Source: Bacteroidetes bacterium GWF2_38_335 (GTDB lineage Bacteria; Bacteroidota; Bacteroidia; Bacteroidales; GWF2-38-335). Taken from it: DNA of 64,000 nucleotides. The stretch covers positions 158,553-222,552 of the forward strand of contig MEOH01000027.1 in NCBI GenBank assembly GCA_001769535.1. Reading direction: 5' to 3'. The notes under the pieces are model-generated. The model saw only the letters and a program-made list of their open reading frames with translations. It made no database searches and was not told where the DNA came from. Shown one piece after another: positions 1 through 7,218 of this stretch (position 1 is the stretch's first letter; every line of letters begins with the position of its first letter). The position numbers and the translations under genes were made by a program.

Positions 1-382
1 CAGATACAACTGCAGAAAATGCCATTGCTGCTGCAATTGCCTGAAATGCTGCCACAGAAGCTCCTTCCCTGTTTTTTTCACCGATGCGCCTTGAAACCAC
101 AGCAGTAGTAGCAGTAGACAGGCCTACAGCAACAGAGTAAATTATGGTCATAAAGGATTCTGTAAAACCCACAATGGCAATGGGGTCATTTCCGAGTCGT
201 GATACAAACCAAATATCCACCAATGCAAAAATGGATTCCATAAGCATTTCAAGTACCATTGGAATGGATAGCAAAATAATTGCATTCCTGATACTTGTCT
301 GCGTAAAATCCCTTTCCGAGCCAGTTACCGACTCTTTCAGAATTCTTAAAAAACCACGAAATTTCCCGTTTGGGTTAAGCAT
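1..382 (-). CDS. MATE family efflux transporter (N-terminal part, runs off the window)
   Basis: Only the first 127 residues lie in the window. A short charged N-terminus (about 30 residues) is followed by hydrophobic segments around residues 33-55 and 65-90, containing LLSIPMVLEMLMESIF and VDIWFVSRLG. This is the characteristic first-helix region of MATE (NorM/DinF) Na+ or H+ coupled drug exporters, followed by VGLSTATTAVVSRRIGEKN, the usual loop after helix 2. It would act in the inner membrane. The ATG at 382 is 45 bp downstream of the thioredoxin-like gene on the same strand, so the two may be co-transcribed. The family call rests on the N-terminus only. Confidence 0.8.
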   Translation of the reverse strand, partial: MLNPNGKFRGFLRILKESVTGSERDFTQTSIRNAIILLSIPMVLEMLMESIFALVDIWFVSRLGNDPIAIVGFTESFMTIIYSVAVGLSTATTAVVSRRIGEKNREGASVAAFQAIAAAMAFSAVVS

Positions 383-427
383 TGAAATATTAAAAACCGG
401 ATTTTATATAGTCTATTTCTTAAACAA

Positions 428-1606
428 TCAATATTTGAAAACTTCTCTGAGTTTCTCTTCCAAATCGCGGCCCATAATGTTTTTTGCAATTATTACGCCG
501 TTTTTGTCGATCATGAAATTAAGCGGAATGGTTTGAATATTGTATTCTTTTGAATAAATCTGGTCTTCGTCAAGAACATGAATCCATTCAGCCATATTAT
601 CATTTTTAATTACCCGCATCCATTCTTCACGATCGGTTGAAAGATCAAGTGAAACCTGAAATATTTCGAAACCTATCTTGCTTTTCTTATATTTCATGTA
701 ATTTCTTGTAAGCACAGGGTTTTCCATTCGGCAAGGTTTGCACCATGTTGCCCAGAAATTCAGCAAAACATACTTTCCCCTGAGATCATATAGCTTCACG
801 ATGTTTCCTTTATTGTCCTTTAGCACAATATCCGGAGCAATATCACCAACTTTTAGCTCATCAGGCAATTTTTGTGTTTCATCAATGGTGTTTTTTGCCT
901 CTCTGATAAAGGATGAGAAACCAAGTGTGATTTTTGACTTTGGGTATTTTTCGACTAATCCCTTTTCGACCATTTCAAAGTATTTGAAATCTTTTTTTAA
1001 ATCGAAAACAAAATTTGCCTGCCCGAGTTGTTCCGAAAGCAGCAAAAAGCTTGAGAAAGATCCCGGTTCGGATTTAATTTCTTCAACGAGCATCTTTTTT
1101 TGGTCAGCCATAACACTGTCTGAAATCCTCTTTATATCAGCAAGTGTGGTATCGAAATCATTCCGGCCTTTGTTTTTGCTGAAAATAAAATTAAGTGAGT
1201 CAATAACAAGTAAATTCCGACGTGTATGTCTGGCTATTTTCATCAACCTTTCGCACTCATCAGATCCTGAAATGGTATAGGTGGCATTCAGGTCCTGGCC
1301 ATCGGCTTTAATGGTGATTTTATCCTCATTTGAAACGACCAGTTTAATGGGATCATCCAGTGTTCTGTATAGAATGCAGGGAACAGGCTCATTAAGATTT
1401 CCTTTCATTCTGAAATTACCATCATTATCAACTTTGACTGAATCAATGATTTTCGGACTACCTGTTGTTATTTCAGCAAGATAAATGGGATGACCATTTG
1501 AATTTTCAAAATTGCCCGAAATAATGTATCCGGAATAAGATTCGGTTCCATCTCCGCATGAACCAATAATTACTGCAATTGCAAACAGAAATAAGATTTT
1601 TTTCAT
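428..1606 (-). CDS. TlpA-like thiol-disulfide oxidoreductase lipoprotein
   Basis: A 392-residue lipoprotein: hydrophobic signal with lipobox IGSC at residues 13-16. Residues about 20-240 resemble the DUF4369 domain that precedes redoxins in many Bacteroidota proteins. Residues 254-392 form a TlpA/AhpC-TSA thioredoxin fold with active site WATWCKPC (Cys289 and Cys292) and the cis-proline loop TIPLNF (Pro361). Family members reduce or exchange disulfides in the periplasm, for example for cytochrome c maturation or stress repair; the substrate cannot be read from sequence. It begins 12 bp after the aspartate kinase stop, so it is probably its downstream operon partner. Both catalytic cysteines are intact. 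Confidence 0.88.
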   Translation of the reverse strand: MKKILFLFAIAVIIGSCGDGTESYSGYIISGNFENSNGHPIYLAEITTGSPKIIDSVKVDNDGNFRMKGNLNEPVPCILYRTLDDPIKLVVSNEDKITIKADGQDLNATYTISGSDECERLMKIARHTRRNLLVIDSLNFIFSKNKGRNDFDTTLADIKRISDSVMADQKKMLVEEIKSEPGSFSSFLLLSEQLGQANFVFDLKKDFKYFEMVEKGLVEKYPKSKITLGFSSFIREAKNTIDETQKLPDELKVGDIAPDIVLKDNKGNIVKLYDLRGKYVLLNFWATWCKPCRMENPVLTRNYMKYKKSKIGFEIFQVSLDLSTDREEWMRVIKNDNMAEWIHVLDEDQIYSKEYNIQTIPLNFMIDKNGVIIAKNIMGRDLEEKLREVFKY

Positions 1607-1618
1607 GGTTATATCAAA

Positions 1619-2881
1619 TTACATATCCTTCATAATAAAACGTGCAGTGGAACGGCTTTTTTGCTCCACAAGTATTTTTTTACCGACAGTCACCCTGTCA
1701 ATGGTTGACTGGTCAAAATGTCTGATTGTCACCAACTCAAGTCCGTCATTGTAAAGAACCTGATAATGCTTTTGCAAATCCTTGATCAAAGCAGGCACTT
1801 TACGGTCATCATTATCCACGCTTACCGAAAAGCTGATGGCAGAATTCTGCATCAGATTAATTTTAACCCGATGTCCGGCAAATTTACCAAATATTTCGCT
1901 AAGTGCATTTTCCATTATAAATGAGAAATCACGGGGCTTGATTGAAATCAGTACCTGATTCATCCTGAAAATAAATGAAGGAACGCGTGAATCTTCAGAA
2001 GTTACTGTATTGATGACTGTTCCTGTTTCCGAAGGGTCAAGAAATGATCTTACAAAAAGCGGTATTCCCTTATTCTGCAATGGTTTAATTGTTTTGGGAT
2101 GGATGATCGTCGCTCCATAATAAGCCAGCTCAATTGCTTCAAGATAGCTGATGTGATTCAGTTTAACCGTTTCATCGAACCATTTGGGATCGGCGTTAAG
2201 AATACCGGGCACATCTTTCCAGATTGTAAGGGATTCAGCTTCCAGAATATTCGCAAGTATTGCAGCTGAAAAATCACTGCCTTCTCTTCCCAGCGTGGTT
2301 GAAAGGTTTTCAATTGTAGATCCTATAAATCCCTGTGTTACATATATTTTATTTTCATCTGGGAATGAGTCTTTAACCAGATTTCCTGTAATTTCCATAT
2401 TTACAGTGGCATCTCTGAAAAGGTTGTCGGTTTTAAAACACGTGCGTATATCAACCCACTTGCTTTTCAGTGAGCATTCATTTAAAAAAGCCGAAACAAT
2501 TTCAGTGGAAACCAATTCGCCATAAGAAACCACCTGATCGTATTCATAGTCAAAATTCAATGAAGAACCCTTCCTGCAAAAATCGTTGAGCCTGGCAAAC
2601 CAACTGTTTATCAAATCAAACACCGCGTTTGAATTATCGGGGAAAAGTCCCCTGGCAATATCAAGGTGATAATTTTTAATCCCCTCAATTTTATTTTCAA
2701 ACCCGTCGTTTCCGTTAAAGTAATCTTCAAGCACATTTTCAAGCGCATTGGTGGTTTTTCCCATAGCCGAAACAACCACAACAAGATTTTTTTGTGAGGT
2801 TTTAACGATTTCTGCAAGATTTTTAACAGAATCAGAATTTTTTACTGATGCTCCACCAAACTTATATACAATCATTTGCAA
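1619..2881 (-). CDS. lysC: Aspartate kinase (monofunctional)
   Basis: Catalyses ATP-dependent phosphorylation of L-aspartate, the first step toward lysine, threonine, methionine and diaminopimelate. The N-terminal KFGGASV nucleotide-binding motif, the LGREGSDFSAA aspartate/ATP segment near residue 200, and VPGILNADPKW are all typical of the amino acid kinase fold; residues from about 310 form the ACT regulatory region. At 420 residues it is a stand-alone kinase with no fused homoserine dehydrogenase. Translation may begin at the second Met (MIVYKFGG), which fits the family N-terminus better. A TAnnTTTG box lies about 50 bp upstream. Confidence 0.93.
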   Translation of the reverse strand: MQMIVYKFGGASVKNSDSVKNLAEIVKTSQKNLVVVVSAMGKTTNALENVLEDYFNGNDGFENKIEGIKNYHLDIARGLFPDNSNAVFDLINSWFARLNDFCRKGSSLNFDYEYDQVVSYGELVSTEIVSAFLNECSLKSKWVDIRTCFKTDNLFRDATVNMEITGNLVKDSFPDENKIYVTQGFIGSTIENLSTTLGREGSDFSAAILANILEAESLTIWKDVPGILNADPKWFDETVKLNHISYLEAIELAYYGATIIHPKTIKPLQNKGIPLFVRSFLDPSETGTVINTVTSEDSRVPSFIFRMNQVLISIKPRDFSFIMENALSEIFGKFAGHRVKINLMQNSAISFSVSVDNDDRKVPALIKDLQKHYQVLYNDGLELVTIRHFDQSTIDRVTVGKKILVEQKSRSTARFIMKDM

Positions 2882-2931
2882 TCCTGTTTTATCAGTTAAT
2901 TACAATTATTTTCTCCTTAAACAGTAATTTT

Positions 2932-2939
2932 CAAAGATA
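2932..2939 (-). promoter_or_regulatory. Candidate -7 box upstream of aspartate kinase
   Basis: On the minus strand the sequence reads TATCTTTG, a full match to the Bacteroidota -7 consensus TAnnTTTG, about 50 bp before the lysC start. The -33 region (TTTT at 19 bp spacing) is weak. Confidence 0.35.
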
Positions 2940-3001
2940 ATGCAGGTTTACAAGATTAAAAAATTATTAATTTTAGGGCTTTAACGAAAACAAACTAAAC
3001 T

Positions 3002-4027
3002 ATGCCGGCCAAATACCAACCGATGACCCTAAACGAAGTGATTATTCAGGAACAGTCAGCGTTTCCTTACGCCAAGGGCGAGCTGTCCAGACTACTGAGC
3101 CATATAGGGATTGCCACAAAAATTGTTCACCGTGAAGTAAATAAAGCCGGATTGGTTGATATTCTTGGATCTGTTGGATCCACCAATGTACAAGGCGAAA
3201 AACAGCAAAAGCTGGATGTTTTTGCTAACGATCAGTTTATTGCAGCCCTTAGGTCAAGCGGCATTGTCTGCGGTATTGCTTCAGAAGAAAATGACGAGAT
3301 TGTTATTTTCGATGATGAGCTTTCCCTGGATGGAAAATACGTTGTGTGCATCGATCCCCTTGATGGTTCCTCAAATATTGATGTAAATGTTTCCATCGGA
3401 ACGATTTTTTCAATTTACAGAAGGATTACACCCGTTGGCATGAAAGCAGAAATTTCTGATTTCCTGCAGGAAGGGACAAAACAGGCAGCTGCCGGTTACG
3501 TTATTTACGGATCTTCGACTATGCTTGTGTATACAACCGGACTGGGAACCACCGGATTCACTTATGATCCTTCGATCGGAGAGTTCTGTCTTTCATACAA
3601 GTTCATGAAAACACCGGAACACGGCAAGATATATTCTATAAACGAAGGAAACTACATTCACTTTCCAATGGGGGTAAAGAAATACATTAAATATTGCCAG
3701 GAAATTGATAAAGCAACCAACAGGCCATATTCTTCAAGGTATATTGGTTCACTTGTGGCTGATTTTCACAGAAATCTTTTAAAAGGCGGAATATTCATTT
3801 ACCCAAGTACTGAAAGCAATCCCAACGGAAAACTCCGCCTTCTTTATGAGTGCAATCCCATTGCATTCCTTGCCGAACAGGCAGGTGGTAAAGCTACCGA
3901 TGGCAAAGGAAAACGAATTTTAGAATTCAAACCCGATTCCTTGCATCAGCGAGTCCCGTTCTTCACCGGATCGCGTTATATGGTTGATAAAGCTGAGGAG
4001 TTTATGCGGGAGTTTCCTGACAAGTAA
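3002..4027 (+). CDS. fbp: Fructose-1,6-bisphosphatase class 1
   Basis: Hydrolyses fructose-1,6-bisphosphate to fructose-6-phosphate in gluconeogenesis, in the cytoplasm. Full family length (341 residues). The metal-binding loop [10 protein letters not shown] lies at residues 118-127 (Asp118, Asp121), with [11 protein letters not shown] near residue 56, the sugar-phosphate-binding [13 protein letters not shown] near residue 258, and the C-terminal [16 protein letters not shown], all class 1 signatures. Transcribed alone, divergent from lysC; the stop codon directly abuts a palindromic repeat starting at 4028. Confidence 0.96.
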   Translation: MPAKYQPMTLNEVIIQEQSAFPYAKGELSRLLSHIGIATKIVHREVNKAGLVDILGSVGSTNVQGEKQQKLDVFANDQFIAALRSSGIVCGIASEENDEIVIFDDELSLDGKYVVCIDPLDGSSNIDVNVSIGTIFSIYRRITPVGMKAEISDFLQEGTKQAAAGYVIYGSSTMLVYTTGLGTTGFTYDPSIGEFCLSYKFMKTPEHGKIYSINEGNYIHFPMGVKKYIKYCQEIDKATNRPYSSRYIGSLVADFHRNLLKGGIFIYPSTESNPNGKLRLLYECNPIAFLAEQAGGKATDGKGKRILEFKPDSLHQRVPFFTGSRYMVDKAEEFMREFPDK

Positions 4028-4051
4028 GTAGGGTCATGCCTCTGCATGACC
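4028..4051 (+). repeat. GTAG-type REP-like palindrome, left copy
   Basis: Begins with GTAG at the hairpin foot, then an 8-bp stem GGTCATGC, loop CTCT, and GCATGACC. It starts at the base after the fbp stop codon. An inverted relative with compensatory stem changes lies at 4174-4197. REP elements mobilised by TnpA-REP (RAYT) transposases typically carry such a tetranucleotide foot; no RAYT gene is in this window. Confidence 0.65.
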
Positions 4052-4173
4052 GTTCTAAATGGTCATTATGCCTGACCGTTCTGAACGACCATTCTGAATG
4101 ACTGTTCTACACAACTATTTTAATGACCATTTTGCATGACCAAAATTCAAATAACAAACAATTATTAACAAAC

Positions 4174-4197
4174 GGACTTGCAGAGGCAAGTCCCTAC
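4174..4197 (-). repeat. GTAG-type REP-like palindrome, right inverted copy
   Basis: Read on the minus strand: GTAG foot, stem GGACTTGC, loop CTCT, GCAAGTCC. Identical loop and foot to the copy at 4028-4051, with two stem pairs changed on both sides so pairing is kept. The 122 bp between the copies hold degenerate GACC/GGTC half-sites. Confidence 0.65.
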
Positions 4198-4208
4198 ATC
4201 AATATAAT

Positions 4209-4727
4209 ATGATAGAAATCAATCACCTAAACGACGGAAATTTTTCAGACTTATCTTTCGAAATAACTGAAATAAAAAAAGATTTTCTTGGCGATTATGA
4301 AATCCTTGCAGCTGCAATGTTCAATAAGGAAAAAGCAGGATTTAAACTGATAATCAAAAGCAAATTAAAACCCGGCATTTCAGAAGGTAAAATATTAAGC
4401 GACAAAGCAGTAAAGGGAGGTGTGCAGATAAAATCAACCGGAAAAGAAAGTGATCATTTTGTGCAAGCGGCAGCTCATTTTTTCCAACAGATTGCCGTAA
4501 AACCATTCACCATCAAATCTGTTGTTGCCGATGCCATTGCACTTACCGGAAAGGACTTTGACATTACCAAGGAAAAAGTATCGTTGCTGTTGAAATTTGA
4601 TCCGGAAAATAAAAAATCAGGACTCAGTGAGTTTTTTCTTGATCTGGATATTCCGGGAAAAATGTTGCATTTGAAAGAAAAGGACCACCAATGGAGAGCA
4701 AACTTCCTGAAATTATTAACCACTTGA
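4209..4727 (+). CDS. Hypothetical cytoplasmic protein, 172 residues
   Basis: Not recognised. No signal peptide, membrane segment or cysteine cluster; lysine-rich with alternating strand-like and helix-like stretches. The middle (residues 78-105) contains a Gln/Ala/Phe-rich amphipathic segment AAAHFFQQIAVKPF, and the C-terminal third ends in KDHQWRANFLKLL. It is the first gene after the inverted REP pair, with its ATG 11 bp beyond the right palindrome. The next gene, a lipoprotein, begins about 120 bp later behind its own -7 box, so this is probably a single-gene unit. Codon use looks like that of fbp. An internal regulatory or binding role is possible, but nothing in the sequence decides it. 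Confidence 0.6.
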   Translation: MIEINHLNDGNFSDLSFEITEIKKDFLGDYEILAAAMFNKEKAGFKLIIKSKLKPGISEGKILSDKAVKGGVQIKSTGKESDHFVQAAAHFFQQIAVKPFTIKSVVADAIALTGKDFDITKEKVSLLLKFDPENKKSGLSEFFLDLDIPGKMLHLKEKDHQWRANFLKLLTT

Positions 4728-4807
4728 TTTACTATTATTTAACATTTTTTAAATTTTCATTATCAAATTATAATCAGCTTGTTTTCAATTTCAATCGTTT
4801 TATTTCA

Positions 4808-4815
4808 TAATTTTG
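4808..4815 (+). promoter_or_regulatory. Candidate -7 box for the coiled-coil lipoprotein
   Basis: TAATTTTG matches TAnnTTTG. It overlaps the alternative upstream TTG start at 4813, and so supports the ATG at 4846 as the true start, with a leader of about 25 nt. Confidence 0.4.
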
Positions 4816-4845
4816 CCATCGTTTAACCTTTTAAAGTTTTTTAAA

Positions 4846-5715
4846 ATGAAATACTTAGTATTAGTTTTTGCAGCAGTTTTATTCTTTGCCTGCTCAGAAG
4901 AAAAAAAAGAAAATGAAAATTCTGATGTGGCAAAACTTCAGAAAGAAAATGAAGAATTGAAAAAACAGGCCGAAGAACGCGACCAGGTTATCAATGAGTT
5001 TCTTACATCATTTGATGATATTCAGGCCAATCTCAATATGATCAAGGAAAAAGAAAACATCATTACTCTTCAAACCAAAGGTGATGTTGAACTTGAACAG
5101 GACGCCAAAGATCAGATCAACGAAGATGTTCAGTTGATTTACGAACTGATGATCGAAAACAAGAAGAAAATTAACAACCTTCAGTATCAGCTGAAAAATT
5201 CCAATCTCAATATTGGCAAACTTGAAAAAATGGTTGCCGATTTAAGCGCTGCCATTGAAGCAAAAGATACTGAGATCAATAATCTTCAGGACGAACTGGC
5301 CCACATGGACATTGTAGTTGAAAAGCTCAGCAGTGAAATTGAAGAACTGGTTACAGAAACTGAAACCCAGACTGAAACAATCAATTCACAGACCGAAGAG
5401 CTAAACACTGCTTTTTATGCCTACGGTACTGAAAAAGAACTCAAAACCCAACAGATTCTGACCAAAGAAGGCGGATTCATTGGACTTGGAAAAATTGAAA
5501 AACTGCGTGAAGACTTTAACAAAGGTTATTTTACAAAGATTGACATTACCAAAGTTAAAGAAATCAAACTGAATGCAAAAAAAGCCAGATTGGTTACCAC
5601 TCACCCGGCCGGTTCATATAAATTCTGCTGCGATAAAACTTTCGACAGCATTATTATTCTGAATGCAAAAGAGTTTTGGAGTGCTTCAAAATATCTGGTT
5701 ATTGTCGTTGACTAA
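4846..5715 (+). CDS. Coiled-coil lipoprotein, 289 residues
   Basis: The ATG at 4846 gives a clean lipoprotein signal (hydrophobic stretch then FFAC, followed by SEEKKE). An in-frame TTG at 4813 would put charged residues ahead of the signal and overlaps a -7 box, so it was not used. Residues about 20-200 are heptad-rich coiled coil (long K/E/L/N/I stretches), and the last 90 residues form a separate globular part containing YAYGTEKELK and GGFIGLGKIEKL. I recall this architecture as common in Bacteroidota, where some members carry adhesin annotations, but I cannot confirm a function. The acidic and lysine-rich residues after the lipid cysteine could act as a surface-export signal (inference). 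Confidence 0.75.
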   Translation: MKYLVLVFAAVLFFACSEEKKENENSDVAKLQKENEELKKQAEERDQVINEFLTSFDDIQANLNMIKEKENIITLQTKGDVELEQDAKDQINEDVQLIYELMIENKKKINNLQYQLKNSNLNIGKLEKMVADLSAAIEAKDTEINNLQDELAHMDIVVEKLSSEIEELVTETETQTETINSQTEELNTAFYAYGTEKELKTQQILTKEGGFIGLGKIEKLREDFNKGYFTKIDITKVKEIKLNAKKARLVTTHPAGSYKFCCDKTFDSIIILNAKEFWSASKYLVIVVD

Positions 5716-5749
5716 TAACTTTTTTGACGAACATAAAACAACTAAGTGA

Positions 5750-5831
5750 CCGTCACTGCGAGGAACGAAGCAGTCTCTTTATAGCAATCCGTTTTTTAAT
5801 TAAGGGATGGCTTCGTACCTCGCCATGACGG
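5750..5831. repeat. Imperfect inverted-repeat element (82 bp)
   Basis: Left arm 5750-5779 and right arm 5802-5831 (30 nt each) pair with about seven mismatches; the arms carry GCGAGG-ACGAAGC and its complement. The inner right-arm sequence GATGGCTTCGTRCCTCGCC recurs as a half-copy at 54320-54343, so the element is multicopy within the window. Confidence 0.65.
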
Positions 5832-5913
5832 TTTGGTCTTGGGTCTAAAGTATAATATAATACCATGCACTTTTTGTCAGAAAACCGATCAAATAACCAT
5901 TAAACAACACCCT

Positions 5914-6567
5914 ATGAAAACAAAAACCATATTATTTTCAGTTCTCCTGATGTCGGGAATAATCTTATTTTCCTGCGGTGAAAAAGAAGAAAAGAAAGCA
6001 GAAAAAGTTAAAAAAGAAGAAAAAAAGATTGTTGAAAACAATTCGGAAACAGAGTATATTCTTCTCAATTCAATCCTTGATTCCCTTTTAAAACTTGAAA
6101 CTCCGCCTGCTCCTTCGCCTGCAGAACTTAAAAAAATGAAAAATGGTGATAAAACCGTCATGCCTGTATTCATCAACAGTTTGTTGTTTTCAATTAACGA
6201 GGAAAGTTTTTACTATGAAAATATAAAGTATTTTAATACAGATGATGAAAGCAAAAAGCTCATAGATATTCTTGTTTCGGGAGAATCCAATGATCGTTAC
6301 CTTGCTCTTGATAAAATTAAACTCAGTGAAAAATACCAATTAATGCCTTTTGGCACAAAGGAAGAATTGAAAAAAAATGAAGGCGAATTTCCTTTATTTG
6401 CCTATGTGAAAATTTCACGGATTGCCTTTAACAAGGAAAAAAACAAGTCTTGTTTTTTCTTTGTTCTGACCTATAAAGGTAAGGGTAATGGCTATTTGGT
6501 ATTTACCGAAAAGACGGGTGAAAACTGGGGTATTAAAAATGCTGTGGGGGTATGGAAATCTGAATAA
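5914..6567 (+). CDS. Charged lipoprotein of unknown function, 217 residues
   Basis: The ATG at 5914 opens directly into a lipoprotein signal (MKTKTILFSVLLMSGIILF) with Cys following LFS. The longer upstream reading lacks a plausible start context. After the cysteine comes a tract of about 25 residues of almost only Lys and Glu, then a globular domain of about 180 residues with many aromatic positions (SFYYENIKYF, LFAYVKISRIAF, KSCFFFVLTYKGKG). I do not recognise the domain; the C-terminus resembles small beta-sandwich proteins. The Lys/Glu tract could be a linker or a surface-export signal. It is preceded by an inverted-repeat element and followed by a bidirectional terminator. Confidence 0.7.
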   Translation: MKTKTILFSVLLMSGIILFSCGEKEEKKAEKVKKEEKKIVENNSETEYILLNSILDSLLKLETPPAPSPAELKKMKNGDKTVMPVFINSLLFSINEESFYYENIKYFNTDDESKKLIDILVSGESNDRYLALDKIKLSEKYQLMPFGTKEELKKNEGEFPLFAYVKISRIAFNKEKNKSCFFFVLTYKGKGNGYLVFTEKTGENWGIKNAVGVWKSE

Positions 6568-6577
6568 TCAAAAAAAT

Positions 6578-6618
6578 CTGAATAAAAAAAAGGTGCTTTC
6601 GCACCTTTTTTTATTCAG
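6578..6618. terminator. Bidirectional Rho-independent terminator
   Basis: Stem CTGAATAAAAAAAAGGTGC, loop TTTC, then the complementary arm with a T-run on either strand. It serves the lipoprotein gene ending at 6567 (+) and the small-protein operon ending at 6611 (-), whose stop codon lies within the stem. Confidence 0.88.
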
Positions 6619-6955
6619 ATAAACCATCATGTTTTTTCTTTTTGGGTTTTTTAACCTCCTCACCCGGAGTTTGCTCCAGGTATATTTCAGCGCCGGGAAC
6701 AGGTTCGGCCTTGGATTCAACCGGATTAGACTCCAATTTCATTTCAGCAGGATTTTCAACGCCTTCTTCTTCCAATTTCATTTCTTCTTTCAGTACTTCC
6801 TTTTCAGGAACGGGTTGCAGCTGTTTTTCGAGGGTCGGACTAATTAATTCCTCTTCAGTCACAGGAGATTCAATTTTTTTCGTTTCTGTTTCTTCGGTCT
6901 GCGCATTGGCATAGTAAAAAACCGAAACAAATATCAATAATAAAATAGTTCTCAT
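6611..6955 (-). CDS. Small secreted Pro/Glu/Lys-rich protein with PGAEIYLEQ motif
   Basis: A 114-residue protein with a type I signal peptide (MRTILLLIFVSVFYYANA, cleavage probably after ANA before Gln). The mature part is low complexity, dominated by Glu, Pro, Lys and Val, and probably disordered, ending in a basic run KKPKKKKHDGLSE. Residues 84-95 read EPVPGAEIYLEQ, identical to the C-terminus of the lipoprotein encoded 11 bp upstream. The two genes form one unit ending at the terminator at 6578-6618. I do not recognise a function. The shared motif suggests that both proteins are bound or processed by the same partner in the envelope. Confidence 0.7.
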   Translation of the reverse strand: MRTILLLIFVSVFYYANAQTEETETKKIESPVTEEELISPTLEKQLQPVPEKEVLKEEMKLEEEGVENPAEMKLESNPVESKAEPVPGAEIYLEQTPGEEVKKPKKKKHDGLSE

Positions 6956-6966
6956 ATCAGCATTTT

Positions 6967-7200
6967 TTAGTTTTCCCCTGTTGGGTTTTGTTCAAGGTAA
7001 ATTTCGGCTCCCGGAACGGGTTCGCCGGTTGCTTTTTGGACAGATTCCTGGCCGCTTTCAGTTGGTGGTGCCATTGAATCGGACTGGGATTCTTCAACGG
7101 AAGATTTATCCTCAGATTTTTCCTTATTTTCCTTATTGCCTGAACATGCTGCAAACAAAGAAATTGCAGCAATAAAAGTCAAAATTCTAATTTTTTTCAC
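6967..7200 (-). CDS. Small lipoprotein with PGAEIYLEQ motif
   Basis: A 77-residue lipoprotein starting at a GTG (7200): MKKIRILTFIAAISLFAAC with lipobox FAAC, then SGNKENKEKSEDKSS. The mature part is hydrophilic and Ser/Glu/Lys-rich, and the C-terminus is GEPVPGAEIYLEQNPTGEN. The motif at 6988-7023 is identical over 12 residues to that in the next gene, but 7 of the 12 codons differ, so it is conserved at protein level. It lies 18 bp downstream of the zinc-free dehydrogenase gene and may share its transcript. Function unknown. Confidence 0.7.
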   Translation of the reverse strand: MKKIRILTFIAAISLFAACSGNKENKEKSEDKSSVEESQSDSMAPPTESGQESVQKATGEPVPGAEIYLEQNPTGEN

Positions 7201-7218
7201 GTTACAAAAGTTAAATTT

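Noticed and set aside
144-536. Plus-strand open frame of 130 codons
   Set aside because: Antisense to the MATE and TlpA-like genes, whose frames and motifs are clear.
2882-3001. Lysine riboswitch between lysC and fbp
   Set aside because: Only 120 bp, divergent genes and no recognisable L-box structure; not expected in this phylum.
4028-4208. CRISPR-like repeats in the gap after fbp
   Set aside because: Inverted hairpins with unequal spacing, no constant-length direct repeats or spacers, no cas genes.
4813-4845. Upstream TTG start for the coiled-coil lipoprotein
   Set aside because: Overlaps a -7 box and would bury the lipoprotein signal.
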